NCBI RefSeq assembly: GCF_011745365.1
Contig: NW_024468912.1
Span: forward strand, 2,976,001-3,040,000
Source of the DNA: Cryphonectria parasitica EP155
Taxonomy: Eukaryota; Ascomycota; Sordariomycetes; Diaporthales; Cryphonectriaceae
DNA: 64,000 nt
Direction: 5' to 3'
The translations under genes and the position numbers were made by a program. The notes below the pieces were generated by a model. That model made no database searches, was not told the origin of the DNA, and saw nothing but the letters and a program-made list of their open reading frames with translations. Shown one piece after another: positions 46,331 to 57,530 of the stretch (positions are counted from its first letter, which is position 1; every line of letters begins with the position of its first letter).

Positions 46331-49300
46331 ATGAGTGTTTTGAGTGCCCTTTGGTGTTGTGTGTGAAGACACTCCCAAGAGAGGATGAAGAAGAGTGTCA
46401 CGAAGGAATTAGGAAACCAGAAAACAGAATAATGAGTGAGTCTTGGTTGTATGATGAAGGAGTGGTTTGAACTTGATGAAGCTGTTGAGAAAGGGAGTCT
46501 GACTGTCTTCTCGAGAGGAATGTCGACCACCCTGTTCCCTAGATATAATCCAAAAAGATATGGAAAGAATTTACAGAATCCCAAGGGAGTCGACTTCTCT
46601 TGAGGCTACGAACCGTTAGCCAGAGACCTTCTAATATAACAGCCCTTTAAGTGCGCGGCTCGTTGGAATGTGGTCCCTGAGCCGACGAGCGTCACCCGAT
46701 TCTTAGAGGTGGCGCTCCCATCATGCTTGCTTAGGCCTGGCCAATCTTGGGACGAGACAGGGTCGGAGGTTGACCCCCGTTCTACTCACCTGTGATCTAC
46801 GATAGACGAGAGACATCCCTACGCCAGCCTATTGCATGCATGAAGGCGATGTTTTAGTTGTGAAGAAAGTCCCCACGGGAAAGGGCTCCATGGGGGTAAG
46901 GGTAGAGTTTCTGGGCAGTTCTGGTCGGTGGTGCCTGTCTAGCCGACGAAAAGGTCTTGAAGAAGAAGTGAAGAGGGAGGAGCAGAGGAAAAGAAGAACA
47001 AAATCAGCAAGGCCCACGAACTGAATCATCTAGATCATGCCGCAGCCTCCACTCTCGCAAAAGTATGAACACTGTCTTCTCTCATCTCCCTCTCCCCCCC
47101 CCCCCGGAAAAAAACACATACACACACACTCTCTCTCCCCCCTCTCATATGTAGTGGTTCGACAGGTCGCCGCCATCAAGGAGGAAGAGAAAGAGGGGCG
47201 GGGGGGGGGGGGGGGCCACGCATAAGCCAAAACAAGATAGGGTGAAAAGAGAGAGGCAAGTATGGCCAGCCACACGCCATCATGGTTAGAGTTTCCTTGA
47301 TGGACCCTAATTGGAATGATACAGGGGAAGCTAGTTCCGTCCGCCAGAGCCGTTGCAGCCATATACGTCGACGGATCTGAGACAGCACTTTCTGGACAAC
47401 GAGGGGGGCCAGGAAGAGACCCAAATCTGCCCCATACGTTGACTAGATTGGTTTTCTCTGTCATGGATGCCTGACGTAGGAAATTGGAAAGAGAGAGAGA
47501 GAAAAAGGCAATTCACTAAGTATATGACTAAGTATATAACTACAAAGAAGAAGAAAAAGAAGAGAGAGAGGGGGGGAAAAAGTTGGGGAGGTTTAAGCAC
47601 CTTCACGGCCGCTGATACGACCGGTTAAAGTTCGATTGTGAAGCTGGAAACGGCATAGGCGGACCTTGTTGAGAAGAAGCAATTCAAGACATGGGTCGAA
47701 GCGTGAGCAGACTTGTTGCCGTACAGAGAGGAGAGAGGTACTCTATAGAGAGAGGGAAAGTGAAAGTTGAAACATCGAGGTGAAATGTACAGGTCGGATG
47801 CACAAGAAAGATATGCTGGCCCGGTCGCATGAATTCCCATGATAATCAAGTGGTCCCCATTGGATGTGCATACTTGCAATATGCATCGAGAGGGCTAGAC
47901 TTTGTCAATGAAGCTGACCTCCTCCTCCTACTTCTTCTTCTTCTTCTTCTGGACCCTCCAAACTGGATACTCTGGCAACCCTGGAAAGAAAAGAACCAAG
48001 CTGCTTGTTATTGGAGCGGAGAGCGACACGGATGATGCCGGTGGGGATTATCCTCTTCTTGGTCTATCACAGATTTGGCTTCGAGGATCTCCCGGCAGAT
48101 CGATCTGAGATTGCGAAACCCGCATAAGCATCTTTTTGATTGCCTCTCGAGAGGCCGAAGCCCAATCAATTCCAAGAAGCAGGGTAAAGACCTCGACGCC
48201 AGGCCGCCCGGGAAACCACCCCCTGGCAGCCCGCCAAGGTAAGCTCAAGCAGCGCGGAGCGTTTGCCGAACCTTGACCCAGCGCAACGCCCAGAGCGTGT
48301 TGAACTGATGACCTTGTCCAGCTGCTGGCTGGGCTGACTGTTGCTGCAAGTCATCGCAGGTGACCTGACCTCAGCCACCGGTTCAACAGTGCGCCCAGGA
48401 ACAGGTGTAGCGGGTTACGTCTGAGGTCCTGCATGTAATCTTTCGTCTGGAAATGACGTATCACTATCCATCCCTCTTTCTCTCTTTTTTCTGTCTCTGT
48501 CTCTGTCGGCTCCGAAAAGCCGGACCAACTTGATTGTCTCGACCGTCGGATGAACCATGGGCTGCAGAGTGTGGATTTGGCATTCTGCCATCGAGTGGTG
48601 GTCAGCGAGTAAGTCTCTCCTTGTTATGACTGTCACGAAGCGAGAAAATGTATATAAGGATGTTGAGCGGATGGTGAGCCGGTGGTGGCTCGAGTCAAGA
48701 GTAGGCTCATTGTCCAAAACTTGACTCACGGGTTTGGAGGGCCATTTGACTCTGGTTGGCGAGTGTGTGGCTCACAAGGTGCACAGACAGCCATGATCGA
48801 GTATTTCCGAGCCGCGTCGTGAAATCATCCGACTCTGGCGTCTGCTTTGTGGGTCCCTGGACCAAGCCAGAGGCAACTACGTACCGCTGTGTAGATCCCG
48901 CCCCCCTTGCAAATGAATTAGGGGAAGCGGCGACTCACTTGAACATTGTAGTTTGCTTTTTCCCTTGGAAGAAAAAAACCAAACAAGAAAAAGAAAGAGA
49001 AGACGAAAACTACCCATCCAAGCAAAGCTCTGAATCTGAATGTCATCTGGTGGGCGGTGATGGTTTTTTTTTTTTTTTAGTGAGAACCACTCATCTGGGA
49101 CATGGTGACAGACCCTTCTTGGTACTTGTGTCTGTGCTGCCCCTCCAGATTTTGCCCCTGGCTAAGAAGAAGACGAAGAAGAAGAAAGAAGAGGGCGAAA
49201 CAGAGGCTGAATTGATCTCGCGCTTTGACATGGCCTTTCGCACAGCCATGAACAAACAAATCGATACGGCAGACGGTTGTGGGTCCCAGAAGAAAGAAGG

Positions 49301-52300
49301 AAGGAAGAAAAAGACCCAGAGAACAACTGCGCCTCGTCCAGAACCGGGGCACGCCAGAGGCCGCTATGCTTGCGAAATTCGAAGCCATCCACTCCCCCCC
49401 CCCCCTTCTCTCTTTCTGTATGTTAACCCTGGTGACTTGAGCCCCTTCAAGGCGTGCACTTGTGATGATCTCACGATCGAAGTTTGCGTCCTGTAAAGGG
49501 CAGGCAAACTCCCCTCCCCCAAGAAAATGTCTTAATGCAAGGCCACCTTGCTGGGGCTCTGGCCGTGCGTAGCTCCAAGGCGAAGATAGGAAAGGATAGG
49601 ACTGGACTGTATTCATGTCTTACAAAAAAGTTGGTGGCCGTTGCCAGCCCCTTCGTTCTTGTCTGGATGAGCCGTTTTTTGCCCTTCGCCCTTCTCAGGA
49701 ACCCGTAGGAACCTTGAAAACCAAACCCTTCTCTATAGAGGCTTGGCGTCGCGGTGGGAGGGACGACCACTGGCATGGGGCATGGGCCGACATGTAGAAT
49801 TAGCCGTCATTGGGGTTTCTAGACTGTTGGCCTGGAATGCCTCTATCGCTTTGGTCTTCCCTTGCCCCTCTCTTTTTGCCCCTCTATGCTCAGACACCCA
49901 AGCCTGTACTGGCCGCAGTGAACCTAAAACGTCCTCAAACTAGGCAGGCCTCTCGGCCTTCTTCCTCTTCCCATAGGGGGGGGGGGGGTTTTTGTTGGTT
50001 TTTTTTTTGTTGGGTGACTGTGCAGAGAGTGTGTGAGTGTGTGGCAGAGAGAGCGAAAGAGAGAGAGGTATCGCTCAGCCTCGATATTGTGAGTCCCTTC
50101 AGCCATGCCAAAGTGGGCAAGTTTGGCTCGGGATGGGCTGGGCCAGCCCTGGAGGTGTTCCTCCTCTGTGGGGCTGCGGGAGGGGGCTGATAAGGCGAAT
50201 AGGAAAGGAAGAAGAAAAAAATAAAACAAAAAGAAAGTTTGGTGGCCAGGACGATAATCCACAACAACAGCTAATTAGCAGCAGCGACTTTTACGAGTGA
50301 TGGGGAGAAGCTCTGTCTAATGGCCGGTATGACATGCTTTTGCGGGAGGAACCACAAAAATATGTCTTCGTTTCCCCTCCCCGTTCACGCAGCAGTGGGC
50401 CACCTCGCTGTTGCGTCGATATTGGGCGAGACCGGATGAGAAAAGAAAAGAGAGGGATAGAGAGAAGAGTTTGGTTTGGTTTTTTTCACGTACCAATCAC
50501 GTTCAGGATCCACACACATCTTAAGATGCGGAAAATCTTGACAATTGTTCGTAAATATTCCTTGAATTCGCAATATTGACTTCTCCCCCAATGTTTGGTT
50601 CCCCGTGGATATGATGCGTCTGAGAGATCAATGCGAGAGCTCCTCACTCCATGCTATAGATTTGCTCTGCTACTTGTAAAATCTTTGTTCATTATAACTG
50701 TCTACAAGTTTCATTCTAATCAACTTATCACTTATTCTTGTGCTTTCATCATGAGACTGATCAAAAATCACAATCCGTCTCTTCTTACCCAGAAATGAGA
50801 TCCTTCTTCGGTCGGATTTGGAGGTCCATAAACATCATCCTGCGCCGGGCGGCTTGCTCGATACGTCGCGGACTCCGTCCAAGGCTGGGCTTCTACCCCA
50901 GGTTTCTCTCCTGCTTCACGACCCGTGGTTCTAGCTCGCCGCTGTCATCTCATCCACCTCGCCGCGACAACCGCGACCTGTATGCCCCATCTCGGCGGGC
51001 TAACCCCACCGTCCTATGTCTATCTTCCTCCTTTGCAGTGATCATCTGTTGCATGGCAGATATGACACACACCTGCACAAAACCCATGACACTCTTGCAT
51101 GTGATATGAACCTGCCCTATTCGAAGATTGATAGTCCCAGGTGATCACTCTCATCCAGTCACAAGTCTCCCTTGCGGATCCACTCGTCCCATTGCATCGC
51201 TGTACAGATTCATCCGGGTTAAAGGGCGATTGAGGGCTATGCACAGTTTCTCTTTCTTGCTATCTCGGAGGCGCCTCGTCAATAGTTTCTTTCATTTCTC
51301 CAGGTGGTCCCCGCCACCCTTCCTAGGGGTTGCTGCACATCTCACTGGATAGATGTGATCGTGTGGAGAGGTTCTTGTCAGCCACATCCAGAGAATGGAC
51401 AATCTGAAAAGGAATGGGGGGGGGGGGGGCGGCTCTGGAGAAGAAGACTACGTTTATTTTGGTCCCACCGCGGGCCCCGAGCTCGGGCAAGGCCTTCCAA
51501 GGGTCAGAGTGGAGTTCTCACTGGTCCTATGATGCCATGGACTGTAGTCCCCAAGTGCAGTACCGTTCAGAGGTCTGTTTTGGGGCGGAAAAATACCGGT
51601 TATCGCTAATGTACACAGACGGCTTGCTGTTCTCATTAGAATAATCTGGAAGCTTCGAGGGAGAGCGTACGATTATGGCGCTGGTGGTTCTGGTTGAAAG
51701 GAAGATGACACTAGAGTGGTTAACTTTGCTCCCACCTGAGATCGGGTTATTCATTTGTACACTTGATTTGATTAATTTTGGTTTCCTTTCTTCCTTTCTT
51801 CCTTCTTTTTCTGCCCCTCGTCTTTTTCCAAGAGACGGTGAAGAGGGGGAAAGATCCCCACCCGACCCATCAATATTATTTGTACCTCTTTGACTGTCAA
51901 TAATGTTGAGCCTTGTCCATATGTCAAGCTGATAAAGACAATTATCAAATAGCCTTTGGTAACAGATAGTTACTATATTCTGATAAAATATCATAAAGTT
52001 AGGGCCCTGAAGTGTTATACATGGTCTACTTCATCAAGTTATTAACTGTCTGTGGAACGATCTACCCAGATGTCCACATATTCCCAATGGAATAGAACAA
52101 AAATAAAAAATCCCATTTCTGGGTGGAAACAGGGATCACCGAAGATTAGCTTTAATTGAACCTTTTATACAATTCTCTCCCTCCCTCATGGAACGCTGGT
52201 CTCGGTGCACACACCAACTCTCAAAAAGGAGGAAACGCTGGAATCACTCTGTAGATTCAAATGTCTAGACCGCATCCGCAGTTCTCCAGCTCCCATCATC

Positions 52301-53341
52301 TTGTCATTTTTCAGTTTTCGATTTCGGGGGTTGCATCTCATCACTTACCCCGGCCGATTATCCGTTGTGCGGTTTACCCAGGCGAACATGACATTCGCTG
52401 GTTCACAAGCATGCTATTGGTGACCTCGCTCTGTCGTCATTTCTCGCTTACGGTTCCCCAGCCTTGCTGGCATGCCGAGTACCGTGATTCGTGCATGTAG
52501 GGTCACAGGCAACTTTGACCATGGCCAAAAGAGGGTATTCTATCCTCATTGGGGTATGCCGGATGGGTATCATTCACAATCTTTGTGTTGGATGGCTGTG
52601 GGTAGAATAGTCTATATAAAGAGATGCTCGAGGTGGAATCAAGTCTAAAGTTTTCAGATCTGTCCCCCATGAATCTCCCAGAACAATTTTCAGATTGTCA
52701 CTTTTCTGGTCTTAAAGAAACTGTGCCGAACAACAGCGCTTTCTGGTCTCGTCACAAGTCCCAGTCCATCATGTGTGTCCTCCATGTTCGCCCTTACACT
52801 TGCAACAGGCACTCTGAACAATGGGTTGAGCGCTGCCAAACTTACCTGGGCGGAACGGACTGCAAGAACTCTATCGAGTCTCTGGCTGGGGACACCGGAT
52901 CAGGCGGCATGAGATTGTTTACCCAGAGACACGAGGGGACATGTATCATTTGCGGCGTTTGCAACCCGCACGATCAATGTAAGCTCTCATCTTCAGCTGA
53001 AGCATCTCGTCAGCCCAGAAATCAAAACGCTGTGCCACAGGATTATTTACTGATGGTAGAGAAACCTTACGTCAGAAGGAGCACATTCAGAGTCAGGTCG
53101 AGAAACCCAGGATTTGGCAATCTAGATTTGAGGGGGAAAGGGCTTGGATGTTCAGACCACAGACGGCAATGCCTCTCAAGGGCGTTGCTTCTACTCTCTG
53201 ACCATGTGAAAATGTGAGCTCTGTGGGCCAATCGACGATGCAGGGAAGAGAAAAGGACCGACCACAGAGGTGGAAAAATACTTGGAGAACTTTCCGCTCT
53301 ATAGGAGGCTTCTACGTAGCAAGAAAAAGAAAGAACAAAAG

Positions 53342-53353
53342 GTACTATAGTAC
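53342..53353. repeat. Palindrome containing TACTATAGTA, copy 3
   Basis: A 12-bp perfect palindrome, GTACTATAGTAC, 233 nt before the next copy. Confidence 0.85.
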
Positions 53354-53574
53354 ATGAATGGAGTCCTATATGGCATATGAGGTTGTTCGATGCTATACGT
53401 CGATGCATTAAAACCCACAATTCGTTGCTGCAATGAAACTCGACGTACATACACGAACACGCACCGCTATCCATCATTTCTGCTCTTGCATATGCGGATC
53501 GGGTTCAGATCCCTGATGCCAAGTTCTGCTATCTCTCAAGATCCCACTAAAGAGCAAAATTTAATTTTTTTTCC

Positions 53575-53584
53575 TACTATAGTA
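53575..53584. repeat. Palindrome TACTATAGTA, copy 4
   Basis: An exact 10-bp core followed by an A run and a G run, the same flank as the copy at 23915. Confidence 0.85.
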
Positions 53585-54137
53585 AAAGGGGGTGGAAAGC
53601 GTCCATGGTAATATTTCTCTAGCAACATGCCGAGCTTGATGATTGTCCATCAAGGAACGGTTGACGTATCATAGATTACCACCTACGACTGCATGATTAC
53701 AATAGCCAGCCCAAAGTAATATCTTGAACTAGGAACGCCGTTGAGACCATGATAGAATTACCTACCATTCACTCTTCGGGGCTCACCACGAGCACACAAA
53801 ACTTCAAATTCTCTCCCACCGTGCTAGTATGTAAATACCACCTGGCTAGCAGATGTAGTTACGATAAAGGTCGCTAGGGAATCAAAAGCAGTAGCACATT
53901 CATCCCATCAAGCCTGACGGGCAGTGACAGCGGGAACTTTCCACCCACCATTAACACACCCCTTTTATGGCCGGGCCCTCGCCAGAATCTGACTGGGATC
54001 CCCTCCCCCTTCCCAAGAGGACCAGGGACCTGACAGGATGCACACCATCTACTGTACATAAGTACCTACAAGTCCGTGAAGCCAACCAGCTGGCCAGTGA
54101 GCGCCCTGTGATGGGAAGGTTTTCGCTAGGAGTAGTC

Positions 54138-54167
54138 CACACACACACACACACACACGCACACACG
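54138..54167. repeat. (CA)n microsatellite
   Basis: About ten CA units plus interrupted ones. A second, similar tract lies at 54307-54332. Confidence 0.9.
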
Positions 54168-54306
54168 CCAAATCAGTTACTATATTGTACTTATAATAGG
54201 GAACTGAACCCCTGAACGGCAAGGCCAGTTGCTGCATGGCCAGCAAAGCTTGTAGGAAGGCTCGGAATGTAACTGCAGCGCTCCGGCCGACCATCCTTCG
54301 GCGCGC

Positions 54307-54332
54307 ACGCACACACACACACACACACACAC
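54307..54332. repeat. (CA)n microsatellite
   Basis: About twelve CA units, 140 nt from the similar tract at 54138. Confidence 0.9.
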
Positions 54333-54373
54333 CTCTCCCTCGACCGCATCTGCTGCCCTCCAGCAGCTTTTTT

Positions 54374-54418
54374 GCTACATACAATGCTACATACAATGCT
54401 ACATACAATGCTACATAC
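54374..54418. repeat. 12-bp minisatellite (GCTACATACAAT), 3.75 copies
   Basis: Three perfect copies and a nine-base partial copy in direct tandem. The identical copies suggest recent slippage or unequal exchange. No coding frame is supported here. Confidence 0.9.
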
Positions 54419-55150
54419 GTAGTACTACAACCCTCACCGCCGGAAGAATTCCATTGTGTTGGAGGTATGTGGGATGAAAGAGGAGGCTTTACGGGATATC
54501 TGGTGGGCCCGGTTGTTTTGCCTTCTTTTGACATGACTCCGGGCAATGAATTCATTCTTGTGTCGTCAGGCATCATATGCCAATTAACCATCCAAAATTG
54601 ATCGAATCATGAGATTTCACGTACTTTGGAGAAAAGCGATGTATGTGGCGGTCCTTGCAGCCAACTCTCTCTTCTCCGATTCACACATAAATTTGTCCAA
54701 TCAACACCATTCACGACAGCCGAGGTTCCGAGTGGATGAAAACGAAAATTCTGCTGCACCAGATAGGGCGTGGGACGCCACTTAAACCCCGAGATTTTTT
54801 TTTTCTTCTTCCTTTTCTCGACCTAGCCATTTCTAGCTGAGTTCTCGATCGCGGTATGCCTCGTGTCTATCCCGCGAGCATGTGGCCCCCAAGGCCTAGA
54901 ACGTTCGTTGCTCTCCTGCATAATCCTGACGCCAGTGATATCGCAGTTACAACGCGTGGGCCCAAATGATGAAGGGTGTCTGTCCATGCAGGTGCCGCCA
55001 CTCCGCAGATCAAAGCTAACAAAGCCCACAGGAGATCAACTGTGACCGCATGTACAGATGTATCGCACCATGATGACGATCTCCTTTTCTTGTGCTAGCA
55101 ATCGGGAGGTTTCCCCGGGCTCGCTTCAGTGTTAAAGAAAAAAGTGTCCT

Positions 55151-56868
55151 TCACAATACGGCTATGTCGTCATCTTGTGTCTGTTCATCACCCCCAAACT
55201 CCTGGTAGACCTCCTGCATCTCCTCCTCAGTCGCCTCCAAGCCCGAGCTGCTCATCAGCTTGGCGCCCTTCTCCTCGCTCTTGGGCTCTACCAGGAGGTT
55301 CTCCTGTACTTCGCAGTCCGTCAGTGTGCAATTGTCCCCAATCTCGCTCCTCTTGCCAAGGATGCAACGCGTCAGCTTGCAGTTCTTGCCCACCACTACA
55401 CCATCCATGAGTAGGCATTGTGAGAGTTTGGCACCCTCCTTGATCTGACAGTTGGCGCCGACCACGGTCTCCTTGATTGCAACCTTCTCGTCGACAGTGA
55501 CGTTCTCTCCCACTAGGCTATCCTGGCGTGTAATGGTTGTGCGGCCCTTGACGCCCTCTGGGTACATGACCTTGCGGGGATGGGCAAAAGGCGAGTCGCC
55601 AGCCTCTTCAGCGGAGGGCAGCTTGGCGAGCTGCAGCGAGGTGGCAAGGAGCAGCTGCGCTGTATCGACCCTGCGGATGAGCGGAGCCTCAGGCATGGAC
55701 GGGTGGGCGTAGGCGAAGATCGGTGGCACGTTGTTGGAGGTCGAGACAGGCCGCTCCAAGGTTGCAGGTGCGTTTGCTACACCACCCCGGGACTCATCTG
55801 GGTCCGGGGTCATATCAGATGATGACATGCTGTCGTCGTGCCCAAGATTCGTCTCGTCCTTTTTGACAGATTCGGGGGTGAACATGGTGTCAAATCCTAG
55901 CTTTTGGGCGAGGCCTGTCTGCCAGCCAGCCTTAGCCCACCAGCCTACCACGTCTTCGCCGATGCTGTCCAGTCGCTCGTTCTCCTGCACAAAGTCCATG
56001 ACCCAGCGCGGGAAGATGTAGATGTGCGCGTCTCGATGAGTCATGCGCATTTGTATGCGAGGATGTGATCGTAGGAGCCCGTGTCGCAGGGGAAAACCCT
56101 TCTTCTCGTCCATCAGGTCATTCAAGGAATCAGTGGGCATGGAATAGACCAGGCTTGAGATGTGTGGGGTTAGCGATTCTTTGGCAGAGGCAGACGAGGT
56201 GGGCAGGGGCGTCGTGGCGATGAAATCGGTCTCAAGGCCTTTGATGGGTGTGTCCGTCTTTGTCTGATACCAAACGCCCAGGCCACCACTATGCACGCCT
56301 TGGCTGTTCTTGATCAGCCCGTAGTGGTTGCCGACCAGGTCTCTCAGAGTCTGCGAGTGCACCATCCAGGCCTGGAGGAGCTGGTCTCCGCCGAGCTCAC
56401 ACACCAAGTCGCATGGAAGAATCAGAAAATCACCCTTGACCGTATCTCTGACCTCGCGCAGTCGAAGAATATTGGCCGTGCCCGTGTTGTGATCCAGTCC
56501 CTCGGGAGCCAACAGCCCAGGCCGTGGCAGGGGGAGACTTGTGAGCGCCGGGTGCAGGCTGAGAGCCGATGCTATCGCCTTCTCGGCCGACGGCGGGCAT
56601 ATGAGTGTTATGTCTTGATGGGGCTGGAATCAGCCCTGTACGCTTGCTTCTTATACTTCGTGCTGCCCCGCCTTGCAGTTTACTCACCAGAGATACCAGC
56701 CCGATAGCAAAATTCGAGAGGATACCAGACCATAGGCCTGTTTGCGATGGGCAGCAGAGCTTTTGGGTTCTCATCTGGATTCGCCGTGAAGGTGGGGAAG
56801 GATGACCCTGGACCGCAGAGGATCAACGCCTGCAGTCCAGGCGAGGCTGAAGATACCGCGTGTGGCAT
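55151..56868 (-). CDS. GCD1: Translation initiation factor eIF2B subunit gamma
   Basis: Exons 56868-56688 and 56613-55151 (74-nt intron, donor GTGAGTA, acceptor AAG), giving 547 aa. eIF2B recycles eIF2-GDP to eIF2-GTP; gamma and epsilon form the catalytic subcomplex. The N-terminal nucleotidyltransferase-like domain opens with LQALILCGPGSSF and NPKALLPIANRPMVWYPLEF, and continues after the intron with DITLICPPS, GTANILRLRE and FLILPCDLV. The C-terminal left-handed beta-helix shows hexapeptide-type repeats (about residues 435-505: VDEKVAIKETVVGANCQI, CLLMDGVVVGKNCKL, CILGKRSEIGDNC). A long acidic/Ser linker separates the domains. The order and length fit eIF2B-gamma rather than the larger epsilon, which would carry a C-terminal W2 domain, absent here. 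It is divergent from the Pex22-like gene 0.66 kb away. Confidence 0.88.
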
Positions 56869-57530
56869 CGTGGGATTGTTTTCTTTTTATTTTGATGAAA
56901 GTGGACCGGGTCTCGAAGGTCGTACTCCAATTGTTGAGAAGTCGCAGCAAATTGATAAGGACTGAAAGTCACAATTCTATCGTTGCCTGTCTCACGATGG
57001 TGATGGAAATTGTTGCTGGTCTTTTAGAAGAAAAGAAGGTGCCCGTCAGTTCTTGACGTGTGAGGTTGACTCACATGAAAGTTCACAATGGACTTTGAAA
57101 ATCTTATATAAGCAGGTGAGGGTTCAGCTGCTGCAGTGGGGGTCAACCCTGAGGGCTGGGGGGACCCTGGCTCCAATGGCAGGTATGCTGTTGTACTATG
57201 TACAGTACTATGTATGGTAGTCGCGGTACCGGTAACCTGGGCAGCACTTGCAGCAACGAGGCAAGGCTCCCAATAACATACCCAGCCACCCAGATGCGCC
57301 AATCTCCCCCGCGGACTGCGCTCTGAAGACTCCATGCCAGCCACACGTCCTGTACATTCGTACATACTCGATGCAGCAATCTCCTCGATCGTGAGACAAG
57401 TAAAATTCTCCTCCCTCTCTGTACAGCCTCGCCGTTCGCTCAAGTAAACAAGCGTCCCTGGTTCTTGATCGCGTCCTGCTGCGCCCCTCCCCGCAATTCC
57501 TACCACAATTGCGATGATCAGCCCGCCGTA
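56869..57530. other. Divergent promoter region of eIF2B-gamma and the Pex22-like gene
   Basis: A 0.66 kb region that contains an exact TGACTCA at 57068-57074, a palindromic CTTATATAAG at about 57102-57111, and a cluster of GTAC/ACTATG repeats near 57192-57225. Confidence 0.6.
57068..57074. promoter_or_regulatory. Exact CPC1/Gcn4-type heptamer (TGACTCA) upstream of eIF2B-gamma
   Basis: It is about 200 nt upstream of the eIF2B-gamma start and 460 nt upstream of the Pex22-like start. A heptamer of this kind is expected several times by chance in a window of this size, so the call is tentative. Confidence 0.3.

Larger units (their letters stand above)
46276..55150. other. 8.9 kb gene-empty region upstream of the C2H2 gene
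   Basis: No gene supported. It holds a (TG)n tract in the presumed 5' UTR of the C2H2 gene, C and G homopolymers (47095-47105, 47202-47215, 49397-49407, 49978-49987, 51417-51429), a stretch that appears AT-richer at about 50.6-53.9 kb, two TACTATAGTA palindromes (53343, 53575), CA microsatellites, and a 12-bp minisatellite (54374-54418). The eIF2B-gamma gene ends at its far side, so most of the region could be regulatory DNA of the C2H2 gene or hold unrecognised noncoding RNA. Confidence 0.5.

Noticed and set aside
48756..49496. Plus-strand 246-codon open frame
   Set aside because: Composed largely of Lys/Glu and Phe runs from A- and T-rich tracts, with no motif or splice context.
50738..51109. 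Short Arg-rich plus-strand frame
   Set aside because: No homology recognised; the basic composition alone is not evidence of a gene.
53490..53535. B-box-like GGTTCAGATCC resembling a tRNA T-arm
   Set aside because: No matching acceptor stem, D-arm or anticodon arm could be laid out upstream.
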